A stretch of DNA of 64,000 nt from Hydractinia symbiolongicarpus (GCF_029227915.1 NC_079888.1:16780001-16844000); one strand, 5' to 3'; shown: positions 1-11,001, numbered from the stretch's first letter. The notes: generated by a model not told the origin, from the letters alone. Made by a program: numbers and translations.

Positions 1-46
1 AATCGGCAATGGGGTTGAGAAGATTTAAGCATAAAATGCACAAAGT

Positions 47-62
47 TATAAAACGTTTTATA
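47..62. repeat. 16-bp palindrome TATAAAACGTTTTATA (example copy)
   Basis: Perfect dyad with a TATA-like half on each strand, about 172 bp upstream of the next tRNA. Present in most subtype A and E spacers, and altered in others (AAACGTTTTACAC, AAACCTTTTATA, AAAAAGTTTTATA). Too far upstream to act as a standard tRNA TATA element; function unknown. Confidence 0.75.
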
Positions 63-233
63 CAAGAAAGCCCAAAATGCCTGTAGATCAAAAAACACAG
101 CAACGTGTAAGATACTTTGCACTATTATATTTGAACGTAAAGTAGGCTTAGCGAGTTCAATATTAACTTTTGACTTCTTGCATAAAAAGTTAAAAATGAC
201 GCGGATGAAAAATATACCAAAGGATGCAAAACA

Positions 234-305
234 GGCGCAGTGGCCAAGTGGTAAGGCGTCGGTCTTGTAAACCGAAGATCACGAGTTCGATCCTCGTCTG
301 TGCCC
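234..305 (+). tRNA. tRNA-Thr(UGU), subtype B
   Basis: Loop CTTGTAA gives anticodon UGU, one step from the array norm CGU and still threonine. All stems pair, T loop TTCGATC, discriminator C. Confidence 0.88.
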
Positions 306-317
306 ATGTTATATGGG
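303..317 (+). other. Trailer hairpin of subtype B (example copy)
   Basis: CCCAT-GTTAT-ATGGG: a 5-bp stem, extendable by two wobble pairs, that uses the last two acceptor bases and the discriminator of the tRNA. Present after every subtype B gene. In a primary transcript it would compete with the acceptor stem. Confidence 0.7.
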
Positions 318-669
318 TGCGTTTGCCGGAGTTTTCCAGACATAACGTGCAGATATGAATTAGAAGTGAAAGAAGTCAAGAAATTGGATGAAGCACCTGG
401 CGTAGTGTTCTCCAAATCAAAGGAAATGAACAGGATTAATTGGCAATTGGGTTGAGAAGATTTATGCATAAAATGCTCAAAGTTATAAAAAGTTTTACAC
501 AAGAAAGCCCGAAATCCCTATAGATAAAAAACACAGCAACGTGTAAAATACTTTGCACTACTTAGTTTGAACGTGACCTAGGCTTAGCGAGTTCACTATT
601 AACTTTTGAGTGCTTGCATAAAAAGTTAATAATGATGCACATGGAAAATATACCGAAGGATGCAAATCA

Positions 670-741
670 GGCGCAGTGGCCAAGTGGTAAGGCGTCGGTC
701 TCGTAAACCGAAGATCATGAGTTCGAACCTCGTCTTTGCCT
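670..741 (+). tRNA. tRNA-Thr(CGU), one acceptor mismatch
   Basis: Acceptor 3' strand CTTTGCC leaves C5 opposite U. T stem ATGAG/CTCGT pairs with one wobble. A T4 tract follows at 758-761. Confidence 0.75.
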
Positions 742-757
742 AAAATATGTGGACGAC

Positions 758-761
758 TTTT
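758..761 (+). terminator. Pol III T4 terminator (example copy)
   Basis: TTTT in GGACGACTTTTGCGG, 16 bases past the tRNA at 670-741. Most subtype A units have it. Units with GGACGAGGTTTGCG lack it. Subtype B has its first T4 (GGAGTTTTCC) about 27 bases past the tRNA. Confidence 0.6.
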
Positions 762-1107
762 GCGGAGATTTCCTGACAAAGTGTGCATATATGCCTTAGA
801 AGAGAAATAAGGCAAGGGATTGGATGAAATTTCAGGGGCATGGTTCTCCAAGTCAAAGGAAGTAAACAGGACGGAATCGGCAATGGGGTTGAGAAGATTT
901 AAGCATAAAATGCACAAAGTTATAAAACGTTTTATACAAGAAAGCCCGAAATTCCTGTAGATCAAAAAACACAGCAACGTGTAAGATACTTTGCACTATA
1001 AAGTTTGAACGTGACCCAGGCTTAGCGAGTTCATTATTAACTTTTGAGTGCTTGCATAAAAAGTTAATAATGATGCGAATGGAAAATTTACCAAAGGATG
1101 CAAATCA

Positions 1108-1179
1108 GGCGCAGTGGCCAAGTGGTAAGGCGTCGGTCTCTTAAACCGAAGATCACGAGTTCGATCCTCGTCTGTGCCT
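1108..1179 (+). tRNA. tRNA with lysine anticodon CUU in a tRNA-Thr body
   Basis: Loop CTCTTAA has anticodon CUU at 1140-1142, from a G35-to-U change of CGU. Acceptor, D, anticodon and T stems are all intact and the B box is AGTTCGATCCT, so it is an otherwise healthy Thr-type tRNA. The 3' flank reads GACGAGGTTTGCGG and lacks the usual T4 tract. Confidence 0.8.
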
Positions 1180-1544
1180 AAATTATGTGGACGAGGTTTG
1201 CGGAGATTTCCTGACAAAGTGTGCAGATATGCCTTAGAAGAGAAGTAAGACAAGGGATTGGATGAAATTTCAGGGGTATGGTCCTCCAAGTCAAAGGAAA
1301 TAAACAGGACTGAATCGGCAATGGGGTTGAGAAGTTTTAGGCATAAAATGCACAAAGTCATAAAACGTTTTAAACAAGAAAGCCCGAAATCCCTGTAGAT
1401 CAAAAACACAGCAACGTGTAAAATACTTTGCACTACTTGGTTTGAACGTGACCTAGGCTTAGCGAGTTCATTATTAACTTTTGAGTGCTTGCATAAAAAG
1501 TTTATAATGATGCGCATGGAAAATTTACCAAAGGATGCAAATCA

Positions 1545-1616
1545 GGCGCAGTGGCCAAGTGGTAAGGCGTCGGTCTCGTAAACCATAGATCACAAGTTCG
1601 AACCTCATCTGTGCCT
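1545..1616 (+). tRNA. tRNA-Thr(CGU)-like, degenerate
   Basis: Anticodon stem TCGGT/ACCAT has two mismatches and T stem ACAAG/CTCAT has two more; the loop still reads CGU. Probably not functional. Confidence 0.6.
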
Positions 1617-1982
1617 AAATTATGTGGACGACTTTTGCGGAGATTTCCTGACAAAGTGTGCAGATATGCCTTAGAAGAGAAATAAGGCAAGGGATTGGAT
1701 GAAATTTCAGGGGCATCGTCCTCCAAGTCAAAGGAAGTAAACAGGACTGAATCGGCAATGGGGTTGAGAAGATTTAAGCATAAAATGCACAAAGTTATAA
1801 AACGTTTTATACAAGAAAGCCCAAAATTCCTGTAGTTTAAAAAACACAGCAACGTGTAAGATACTTTGCACTATTTAGTTTGAACGTGACCTAGGCTTAG
1901 CGAGTTCACTATTAACTTTTGAGTACCTGCATGAAAAGTTAAAAATGATGCGGATGGAAAATATACCAAAGGATGCAAAACA

Positions 1983-2054
1983 GGCGCAGTGGCCAAGTGG
2001 TAAGGCGTCGGTCTCGTAAACCGAAGATCACGAGTTCGAACCTCGTCTGTGCCT
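1983..2054 (+). tRNA. tRNA-Thr(CGU), intact reference copy
   Basis: Every stem pairs (acceptor with one G-U), T arm ACGAG-TTCGAAC-CTCGT, discriminator U. Identical in body to the copies at 22064 and 37045; the best candidate for the functional sequence. Confidence 0.93.
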
Positions 2055-2419
2055 AAATTATGTGGACAAGTTTTGCGTATATTTCCGGACAAAGTGTGCA
2101 GATATGCCTTAGAAGAGAAATGAGGCAAGGGATTGGATGAAATTTTAGGGGCATGGTCCTCCAAGTCAAAGGAAGTAAACAGGACTGAATCGGCAATGGG
2201 GTTGAGAAGATTTAAGCATAAAATGCACAAAGTTATAAAACGTTTTATACAAGAAAGCCGAAATTCCTGTAGATCAAAGAACACAGCAACGTGTAAGATA
2301 CTTTGCGCCATTAAATTTGAACGTAAAGTAGGGTTTGCGAGTTCACTATTAACTTTTGAGTGCTTGCATAAAAAGTTAATAATGATGCGGATGGAAATTG
2401 TACCAAAGGATGCAAATCA

Positions 2420-2491
2420 GGCGCAGTGGCCAAGTGGTAAGGCGTCGGTCTCGTAAACCGAAGATCACGAGTTCGAACCTCATCTGTGCCT
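2420..2491 (+). tRNA. tRNA-Thr(CGU), T-stem mismatch
   Basis: T stem ACGAG/CTCAT has a single C-A mismatch; the rest is consensus. Confidence 0.8.
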
Positions 2492-2857
2492 AAATTATGT
2501 GGACGACTTTTGCGGAGATTTCCTGACAAAGTGTGCAGATATGCCTTAGAAGAGAAATAAGGCAAGGGATTGGATGAAATTTCAGGGGCATGGTCCTCCA
2601 AGTCAAAGGAAGTAAGCAGGACTGAATCGGCAATGGGGTTGAGAAGATTTAAGCATAAAATGCACAAAGTTATAAAACGTTTTATACAAGAAAGCCCAAA
2701 ATGCCTGTAGATCAAAAAACACAGCAACGTGTAAGATACTTTGCACTATTATATTTGAACGTAAAGTAGGCTTAGCGAGTTCAATATTAACTTTTGACTT
2801 CTTGCATAAAAAGTTAAAAATGACGCGGATGGAAAATATACCAAAGGATGCAAAACA

Positions 2858-2929
2858 GGCGCAGTGGCCAAGTGGTAAGGCGTCGGTCTCGTAAACCGAA
2901 GATCACGAGTTAGATCCTCGTCTGTGCCC
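2858..2929 (+). tRNA. tRNA-Thr(CGU), subtype B, T-loop C56A
   Basis: T loop TTAGATC replaces the invariant C56, which also damages the B box. One 2624-bp period after the copy at 234. Confidence 0.72.
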
Positions 2930-3293
2930 ATGTTATATGGGTGCGTTTGCCGGAGTTTTCCAGACATAACGTGCAGATATGAATTAGAAGTGAAAGAAGT
3001 CAAGAAATTGGATGAAGCACCTGGCGTAGTGTTCTCCAAATCAAAGGAAATGAACAGGATTAATTGGCAATTGGGTTGAGAAGATTTATGCATAAAATGC
3101 TCAAAGTTATAAAACGTTTTACACAAGAAAGCCCGAAATCCCTATAGATCAAAAACACAGCACCGTGTAAAATACTTTGCACTACTTAGTTTGAACGTGA
3201 CCTAGGCTTAGCGAGTTCACTATTAACTTTTGAGTGCTTGCATAAAAAGTTAATAATGATGCACATGGAAAATATACCAAAGGCTACGAAGGA

Positions 3294-3365
3294 GGCGCAG
3301 TGACCAAGTGGTAAGGCGTCGGTCTCGTAAACCGAAGATCACGAGTTTGATCCTCGTCTGTGCCT
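3294..3365 (+). tRNA. tRNA-Thr(CGU), G10A and C56U
   Basis: D stem starts ACC (G10 lost, A box TGACCAAGTGG) and T loop is TTTGATC. Both promoter boxes are damaged. Confidence 0.68.
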
Positions 3366-3731
3366 AAATTATGTGGACGAGGTTTGCGGAGATTTCCTGA
3401 CAAAGTGTGCAGAAATGCCTTAGAAGAAAAGTAAGACAAGGGATTGGATGAAATTTCAGGGGCATGGTCCTCCAAGTCAAAGGAAGTAAACAGGACTGAA
3501 TCGGCATTGGGGTTGAGTAGATTTATGCATAAAATGCACAAAGTTATAAAACGTTTTATACAAGAAAGCCCGAAATTCCTGTAGATCAAAAAACACAGCA
3601 ACGTGTAAATTACATTGCACTACTTAGTTTGAACGTGACCTAGGCTTCGCGAGTTCAATATTAACTTTTGAGTGCTTGCATAAAAAGGTAATAATGATGC
3701 ATATGGAAAATATACCAAAGGTTGCAAAACA

Positions 3732-3803
3732 GGCGCAGTGGCCAAGTGGTAAGGCGTCGGTCTCGTAAACCGAAGATCACGGGTTCGAACCTCATCTGTG
3801 CAT
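3732..3803 (+). tRNA. tRNA-Thr(CGU), subtype C
   Basis: Acceptor 3' strand ends GCA, so G1 faces A. T stem ACGGG/CTCAT has one mismatch. Confidence 0.68.
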
Positions 3804-4169
3804 AATTTATGTGGACGACTTTTGCGGAGATTTTCTGACAAAGTGTGCAGATATGCCTTAGAAGAGAAGTAAGGCAAGGGATTGGATGAAATTTCAGGGG
3901 CATGGTCCTCCAAGTCAAAGGAAGTAAACAGGACTCAATCGGCAATAGGGTTGAGAAGATTTAAGCATAAAATGCACAAAGTTATAAAACGTTTTATACA
4001 AGAAAGCGCGAAATTCCTGTAGTTTAAAAAACACACCAACGTGTAAGATACTTTGCACTATTTAGTTTGAACGTGACCTAGGCTTAGCGAGTTCACTATC
4101 AACTTTTGAGTGCTTGCATAAAAAGTTAAAAATGATGCGGATGGAAAATGTACCAAAGGATGCAAATCA

Positions 4170-4241
4170 GGCGCAGTGGCCAAGTGGTAAGGCGTCGGTC
4201 TCGTAAACCGAAGATCACGAGTTCGAACCTCATCTGTGCCT
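4170..4241 (+). tRNA. tRNA-Thr(CGU), T-stem mismatch
   Basis: Same body as the copy at 2420 (T stem CTCAT). Confidence 0.8.
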
Positions 4242-4607
4242 AAATTATGTGGACGACATTTGCGGAGATTTCCTGAAAAAGTGTGCAGATATGCCTTAAA
4301 AGAGAAATAAGGCAAGGGATTGGATGAAATTTCAGGGGCATGGTCCTCCAAGTCAAAGGAAGTAAACAGGACTGAATTGGCAATGGGGTTGAGAAGATTT
4401 AAGCATAAAATGCACAAAGTTATAAAACGTTTTATACAAGAAAGCCCAAAATGCCTGTAGATCAAAAAACACAGCAACGTGTAAGATACTTTGCACTATT
4501 ATGTTTGAACGTAAAGTAGGCTTAGCGAGTTCAATATTAACTTTTGACTTCTTGCATAAAAAGTTAAAAATGACGCGGATGGAAAATATACCAAAGGATG
4601 CAAAAGA

Positions 4608-4679
4608 GGCGCAGTGGCCAAGTGGTAAGGCGTCGGTCTCGTAAACCGAAGATCACGAGTTCGATCCTCGTCTGTGCCC
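4608..4679 (+). tRNA. tRNA-Thr(CGU), subtype B, intact
   Basis: All stems pair; T arm ACGAG-TTCGATC-CTCGT; discriminator C; trailer hairpin of the CCCAT/ATGGG type follows. Confidence 0.9.
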
Positions 4680-5043
4680 ATGTTATATGGGTGCGTTTGC
4701 CGGAGTTTTCCAGACATAACGTGCAGATATGACTTAGAAGTGAAAGAAGTCAAGAAATTGGATGAAGCACCTGGCGTAGTGTTCTCCAAATCAACGGAAA
4801 TGAACAGGATTAATTGGCAATGGACTGAGGAACATTTAAGCATAAATTAAACAAAGTTATAAACCTTTTATACAGGAAACTCCAAAATTCCTATATATCG
4901 AATAACACAGCAACGGGTAAGTTATTTTATACCGTTAAATTTGATCATGACAATAGCTTAGCGAGTTCATTGTTAACTTGTGAGTGCTTGCATAAAATGT
5001 TAATAATGATGCAGATGGAGAATATACCAAAGGGTACGAAGGA

Positions 5044-5115
5044 GGCGCAGTGGCCAAGTGGTAAGGCGTCGGTCTCGTAAACCGAAGATCACGAGTTTGA
5101 ACTTCGTCTGTGCCT
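5044..5115 (+). tRNA. tRNA-Thr(CGU), C56U
   Basis: T arm ACGAG-TTTGAAC-TTCGT: pairing survives with a G-U, but C56 is U. The interval from the previous tRNA is 436 bp. Confidence 0.72.
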
Positions 5116-5479
5116 TAATTATGTGGACGACTTTTGCTGAGATTTCCTGACAAAGTGTGCAGATATGCCTTAAGAGAGAAATAAGACAAGGGGTTGGATG
5201 AAATTTCAGGGGCATGGTCCTCCAAGTCAAAGGAAGTAAACAGGACTGAATTGGCAATGGGGTTGGGAAGATTTAAGCATAAAATACACAAAGTTATAAA
5301 ACGTTTTATACAAGAAAGCCGAAATTCCTGCAGATCAAAAATACAGCAACGTGTAAAATACTTTGCACTATTTAGTTTGAACGTGACCTAGACTTAGCGA
5401 GTTCACTATTAACTTTTGAGTGCTTGCATAAAAAGTTAATAATGATGAGGATGGAAAATGTACCAAAGGATGCAAATCA

Positions 5480-5551
5480 GGCGCAGTGGCCAAGTGGTAA
5501 GGCGTCAGTCTCGTAAACCGAAGATCACGAGTTTGAACTTCGTCTGTGTCT
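5480..5551 (+). tRNA. tRNA-Thr(CGU), degenerate
   Basis: Anticodon stem TCAGT gives an A-C mismatch, T loop TTTGAAC, acceptor end CTGTGTC. Sister of the copy at 15070, 9590 bp away. Confidence 0.65.
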
Positions 5552-5917
5552 TAATTATGTGGACGACTTTTGCTGAGATTTCCTGACAAAGTGTGCAGAT
5601 ATGCCTTAAGAGAGAAATAAGACAAGGGGTTGGATGAAATTTCAGGGGCATGGTCCTCCAAGTCAAAGGAAGTAAACAGGACTGAATCGGCAATGGGGTT
5701 GAGAAGATTTAAGCATAAAATGCACAAAGTTATAAAACGTTTTATACAAGAAAGCCCAAAATGCCTGTAGATCAAAAAACACAGCAACGTGTAAGATACT
5801 TTGCACTATTATATTTTAACGTAAAGTAGGCTTAGCGAGTTCAATATTAACTTTTTTCTTCTTGCATAAGAAGTTAAAAATGACGCGGATGGAAAATATA
5901 CCAAAGGATGCAAAACA

Positions 5918-5989
5918 GGCGCAGTGGCCAAGTGGTAAGGCGTCGGTCTCGTAAACCGAAGATCAGAAGTTCGATCCTCGTCTGTGCCC
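5918..5989 (+). tRNA. tRNA-Thr(CGU), subtype B, T stem AGAAG
   Basis: T stem AGAAG/CTCGT has two mismatches. Founder-type lesion shared with 15508, 17256 and 19004. Confidence 0.65.
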
Positions 5990-6353
5990 ATGTTATATGG
6001 GTGCGTTTGCCGGAGTTTTCCAGACATAACGTGCAGATATGAATTAGAAGTGAAAGAAGTCAAGAAATTGGATGAAGCACCTAGCGTAGTGTTCTCCAAA
6101 TAAAAGGAAATGAACAGGATTAATTGGCAATTGGGTTGAGAAGATATATGCATAAAATGCACAAAGTTATAAAACGTTTTACACAAGAAAGCCCGAAATC
6201 CCTATAGATCAAAAACACAGCAACGTGTAAAATACTTTGCACTACTTAGTTCGAACGTGACCCAGGCTTAGCGAGTTCACTATTAACTTTTGAGTGCTTG
6301 CATAAAAAGTTAATAATGATGCACATGGAAAATATACCAAAGGTTGCAAAACA

Positions 6354-6425
6354 GGCTCAGTGGCCAAGTAGTAAGGCGTCGGTCTCGTAAACCGAAGATT
6401 ACGAGTTCGAACCTCATCTGTGCCT
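6354..6425 (+). tRNA. tRNA-Thr(CGU)-like, acceptor GGCTCAG
   Basis: Acceptor position 4 is U (U-U mismatch), D loop AAGTAGTAA loses the G18-G19 pair needed for the tRNA elbow and the A box, T stem CTCAT has a mismatch. Likely pseudogene. Confidence 0.6.
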
Positions 6426-6791
6426 AAATTATGTGGACGACTTTTGCGGAGATTTCCTGACAAAGTGTGCAGATATGCCTTAGAAGAGAAATAAGGCAAG
6501 GGATTGGATGAAATTTCAGGGGCATGGTCCTCCAAGTCAAAGGAAGTAAACAGGACTAAATCGGCATTGGGGTTGAGAAGATTTATGCATAAAATGCACA
6601 AAGTTATAAAACGTTTTATACAAGAAAGCCCAAAATTCCTGTAGATCAAAAAACACAGCAACGTGTAAAATACTTTGCACTATTAAGTTTGAACGTAAAG
6701 TGGGCTTAGCGAATTCACTATTAACTTTTGAGTGCTTGCATAAAAAGTTAAAAATGACGCGGATAGAAAATATACCAAAGGATGCAAAACA

Positions 6792-6863
6792 GGCGCAGTG
6801 GCCAAGTGGTAAGGCGTCGGTCTCGTAAACCGAAGATCACGAGTCCGATCCTCGTCTGTGCCC
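6792..6863 (+). tRNA. tRNA-Thr(CGU), subtype B, T loop TCCGATC
   Basis: U55 changed to C in the T loop; stems intact. The same lesion recurs exactly 3702 bp downstream at 10494. Confidence 0.75.
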
Positions 6864-7227
6864 ATGTTATATGGGTGCGTTTGCCGGAGTTTTCCAGACA
6901 TAACGTGCAGATATGACTTAGAAGTGAAATAGGTCAAGAAATTGGATGAAGCACCTGGCGTAGTGTTCTCCAAATCAAAGGAAATGAACAGGATTAATTG
7001 GCAATGGACTGGGGAACATCTAAGCATAAATAAAGCAAAGTTACAAACCTTTTATACAGGAAACTCCAAAATTCCTATATTTCGAAAAACACAGCAACGG
7101 GTGAGTTATTTTACACCGTTAAATTTGATCATGACAATAGCTTAGCGAGTTCATTGTTAACTTGTGAGTGCTTGCATAAAATGTTAATAATGATGCGGAT
7201 GGAGAATATACCAAAGGATGCAAAACA

Positions 7228-7299
7228 GGCGCAGTGGCCAAGTGGTAAGGCGTCGGTCTCGTAAACCGAAGATCAGGAGTTCGATCCTCGTCTGTGCCC
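7228..7299 (+). tRNA. tRNA-Thr(CGU), subtype B, T stem AGGAG
   Basis: T stem AGGAG/CTCGT has one mismatch; T loop TTCGATC intact. Copied 3702 bp downstream at 10930. Confidence 0.75.
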
Positions 7300-7663
7300 A
7301 TGTTATATGGGTGCGTTTGCCGGAGTTTTCCAGACATAACGTGCAGATATGAATTAGAAGTGAAAGAAGTCAAGAAATTGGATAAAGCACCTGGGGTAGT
7401 GTTCTCCAAATCAACGGAAATGAACAGGATTAATTGGCAATTGGGTTGAGAAGATATATGCATAAAATGCACAAAGTTATAAAACGTTTTACACAAGAAA
7501 GCCCGAAATCCCTATAGATCAAAAACACAGCAACGTGTAAAATACTTTGCACTACTTAGTTTGAACGTGACCCAGGCTTAGCGAGTTCACTATTAACTTT
7601 TGAGTGCTTGCATAAAAAGTTAATAATGATGCACATGGAAAATATACCAAAGGTTGCAAAACA

Positions 7664-7735
7664 GGGTCAGTGGCCAAGTAGTAAGGCGTCGGTCTCGTAA
7701 ACCGAAGATTACGAGTTCAAACCTCATCTGTGCCT
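7664..7735 (+). tRNA. tRNA-Thr(CGU)-like, acceptor GGGTCAG
   Basis: Two acceptor mismatches, D loop AAGTAGTAA, T loop TTCAAAC and T stem CTCAT. Likely pseudogene; the same allele sits at 10056, 11366 and 13758. Confidence 0.55.
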
Positions 7736-8101
7736 AAATTATGTGGACGACTTTTGCGGAGATTTCCTGACAAAGTGTGCAGATATGCCTTAGAAGAGAA
7801 ATAAGGCAAGGGATTGGAAGAAATTTCAGGGGCATGGTCCTCCAAGTCAAAGGAAGTAAACAGGACTAAATCGGCAATGGGGTTGAGAAGATTTATGCAT
7901 AAAATGCACAAAGTTATAAAACGTTTTATACAAGAAAGCCCAAAATTCCTGTAGATCAAAAAACACAGCAACGTGTAAAATACTTTGCACTATTAAGTTT
8001 GAACGTAAAGTGGGCTTAGCGAATTCACTATTAACTTTTGAGTGCTTGCATAAAAAGTTAAAAATGACGCGGATAGAAAATATACCAAAGGATGCAAAAC
8101 A

Positions 8102-8173
8102 GGCGCAGTGGCCAAGTGGTAAGGCGTCGGTCTCGTAAACCGAAGATCACGAGTTCGATCCTCGTCTGTGCCC
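8102..8173 (+). tRNA. tRNA-Thr(CGU), subtype B, intact
   Basis: No visible defect in stems, loops, A box or B box. Confidence 0.9.
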
Positions 8174-8537
8174 ATGTTATATGGGTGCGTTTGCCGGAGT
8201 TTTCCAGACATAACGTGCAGATATGACTTAGAAGTGAAATAGGTCAAGAAATTGGATGAAGCACCTGGCGTAGTGTTCTCCAAATCAAAGGAAATGAACA
8301 GGATTAATTGGCAATGGACTGGGGAACATCTAAGCATAAATAAAGCAAAGTTATAAACCTTTTATACAGGAAACTCCAAAATTCCTATATTTCGAAAAAC
8401 ACAGCAACGGGTGAGTTATTTTACACCGTTAAATTTGATCATGACAATAGCTTAGCGAGTTCATTGTTAACTTGTGAGTGCTTGCATAAAATGTTAATAA
8501 TGATGCGGATGGAGAATATGCCAAAGGTTACGAAGGG

Positions 8538-8609
8538 GGCGCAGTGGCCAAGTGGTAAGGCGTCGGTCTCGTAAACCGAAGATCACGAGTTTGATCCTCG
8601 TCTGTGCCT
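8538..8609 (+). tRNA. tRNA-Thr(CGU), C56U
   Basis: Stems intact, but T loop TTTGATC loses C56, so the B box is weakened. Flank GACGAGGTTTGCGC lacks a T4 terminator. Confidence 0.75.
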
Positions 8610-8975
8610 AAATTATGTGGACGAGGTTTGCGCAGATTTCCTGACAAAGTGTGCAGATATGCCTTAGAAGAGAAATAAGGCAAGGGATTGGATGAAATTT
8701 CAGGGGCATGGTCCTCCAAGTCAAAGGAAGTAAACAGGACTGAATCGGCAATGGGGTTGAGAAGATTTAAGCATAAAATGCACAAAGTTATAAAACGTTT
8801 TATACAAGAAAGCCCAAAATGCCTGTAGATCAAAAAATACAGCAACGTGTAAGATACTTTGCACTATTATGTTTGAACGTAAAGTAGGCTTAGCGAGTTC
8901 AATATTAACTTTTGACTTCTTGCATAAAAAGTTAAAAATGACGCGGATGGAAAATATACCAAAGGATGCAAAACA

Positions 8976-9047
8976 GGCGCAGTGGCCAAGTGGTAAGGCG
9001 TCGGTCTCGTAAACCGAAGATCACGAGTTCGATCCTCGTCTGTGCCC
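8976..9047 (+). tRNA. tRNA-Thr(CGU), subtype B, intact
   Basis: Consensus stems and T arm. The 3702-bp copy at 12678 has acquired a T-stem change, so the two higher-order copies are not identical. Confidence 0.9.
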
Positions 9048-9411
9048 ATGTTATATGGGTGCGTTTGCCGGAGTTTTCCAGACATAACGTGCAGATATGA
9101 CTTAGAAGTGAAAGAAGTCAAGAAATTGGATGAAGCACCTGGCGTAGTGTTCTCCAAATCATCGGAAATGAACAGGATTAATTGGCAATGGACTGGGGAA
9201 CATTTAAGCATAAATTAAACAAAGTTATAAACCTTTTATACAGGAAACTCCAAAATTCCTATATATCGAATAACACAGCAATGGGTAAGTTATTTTATAC
9301 CGTTAAATTTGATCATGACAATAGCTTAGCGAGTTCATTGTTAACTTGTGAGTGCTTGCATAAAATGTTAATAATGATGCAGATGGAGAATATACCAAAG
9401 GTTACGAAGGA

Positions 9412-9483
9412 GGCGCAGTGGCCAAGTGGTAAGGCGTCGGTCTCGTAAACCGAAGATCACGAGTTTGAACCCCGTCTGTGCCT
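9412..9483 (+). tRNA. tRNA-Thr(CGU), subtype D
   Basis: T arm ACGAG-TTTGAAC-CCCGT has C56U and one A-C mismatch. It is followed by the tRNA-less fused unit. Confidence 0.7.
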
Positions 9484-10055
9484 AAATTATAGGGATGCGT
9501 TTGCCGGAGTGTTCCAGACATAACATGCAGATATGCCTTAGATGGGAAGTAAGACAAGGGATTGGATGAAATTTTAGGGGCATGGTGCTCGAAGTCAAAA
9601 GAAACAAACAGGACTGAATCGGGAATGGATTTCAGAAGATTTAAGTATAAAATACACAAAGTCATAAAAAGTTTTATACAGGAAAGCCCAAAATTCTTGT
9701 AGATCGAGCAACACGGCAACGTGTAAAGTACTTTGCACTATTTAGTTTGAACGTGACCTAGACTTAGCGAGTTCACTATTAACTGGGGTAGTGTTCTCCA
9801 AATCAACGGAAATGAACAGGATTAATTGGCAATTGGGTTGAGAAGATATATGCATAAAATGCACAAAGTTATAAAACGTTTTACACAAGAAAGCCCGAAA
9901 TCCCTATAGATCAAAAACACAGCAACGTGTAAAATACTTTGCACTACTTAGTTTGAACGTGACCCAGGCTTAGCGAGTTCACTATTAACTTTTGAGTGCT
10001 TGCATAAAAAGTTAATAATGATGCACATGGAAAATATACCAAAGGTTGCAAAACA
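9484..10055 (+). repeat. Fused spacer unit without tRNA
   Basis: At 9784/9785 a normal leader (CTATTAACT) jumps into the distal spacer of a subtype B unit (GGGGTAGTGTTCTCC). About 232 bp including a whole tRNA are missing, so the tRNA interval is 644 bp. Confidence 0.85.
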
Positions 10056-10127
10056 GGGTCAGTGGCCAAGTAGTAAGGCGTCGGTCTCGTAAACCGAAGA
10101 TTACGAGTTCAAACCTCATCTGTGCCT
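10056..10127 (+). tRNA. tRNA-Thr(CGU)-like, acceptor GGGTCAG
   Basis: Same lesions as the copy at 7664. It lies 644 bp after the previous tRNA because of the fused unit between them. Confidence 0.55.
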
Positions 10128-10493
10128 AAATTATGTGGACGACTTTTGCGGAGATTTCCTGACAAAGTGTGCAGATATGCCTTAGAAGAGAAATAAGGCA
10201 AGGGATTGGAAGAAATTTCAGGGGCATGGTCCTCCAAGTCAAAGGAAGTAAACAGGACTAAATCGGCAATGGGGTTGAGAAGATTTATGCATAAAATGCA
10301 CAAAGTTATAAAACGTTTTATACAAGAAAGCCCAAAATTCCTGTAGATCAAAAAACACAGCAACGTGTAAAATACTTTGCACTATTAAGTTTGAACGTAA
10401 AGTGGGCTTAGCGAATTCACTATTAACTTTTGAGTGCTTGCATAAAAAGTTAAAAATGACGCGGATAGAAAATATACCAAAGGATGCAAAACA

Positions 10494-10565
10494 GGCGCAG
10501 TGGCCAAGTGGTAAGGCGTCGGTCTCGTAAACCGAAGATCACGAGTCCGATCCTCGTCTGTGCCC
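10494..10565 (+). tRNA. tRNA-Thr(CGU), subtype B, T loop TCCGATC
   Basis: Copy of the 6792 gene, lesion included. Confidence 0.75.
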
Positions 10566-10929
10566 ATGTTATATGGGTGCGTTTGCCGGAGTTTTCCAGA
10601 CATAACGTGCAGATATGACTTAGAAGTGAAATAGGTCAAGAAATTGGATGAAGCACCTGGCGTAGTGTTCTCCAAATCAAAGGAAATGAACAGGATTAAT
10701 TGGCAATGGACTGGGGAACATCTAAGCATAAATAAAGCAAAGTTATAAACCTTTTATACAGGAAACTCCAAAATTCCTATATTTCGAAAAACACAGCAAC
10801 GGGTGAGTTATTTTACACCGTTAAATTTGATCATGACAATAGCTTAGCGAGTTCATTGTTAACTTGTGAGTGCTTGCATAAAATGTTAATAATGATGCGG
10901 ATGGAGAATATACCAAAGGATGCAAAACA

Positions 10930-11001
10930 GGCGCAGTGGCCAAGTGGTAAGGCGTCGGTCTCGTAAACCGAAGATCAGGAGTTCGATCCTCGTCTGTGCC
11001 C
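10930..11001 (+). tRNA. tRNA-Thr(CGU), subtype B, T stem AGGAG
   Basis: Copy of the 7228 gene, with the same single T-stem mismatch. Confidence 0.75.

Larger units (their letters stand above)
1..5250 (+). repeat. Higher-order repeat, 2624-bp period (partial)
   Basis: The sequence from 1 to about 560 recurs from 2625 to about 3180 with few changes, six monomers apart. The rest of this block is monomeric with mixed subtypes. Confidence 0.6.
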
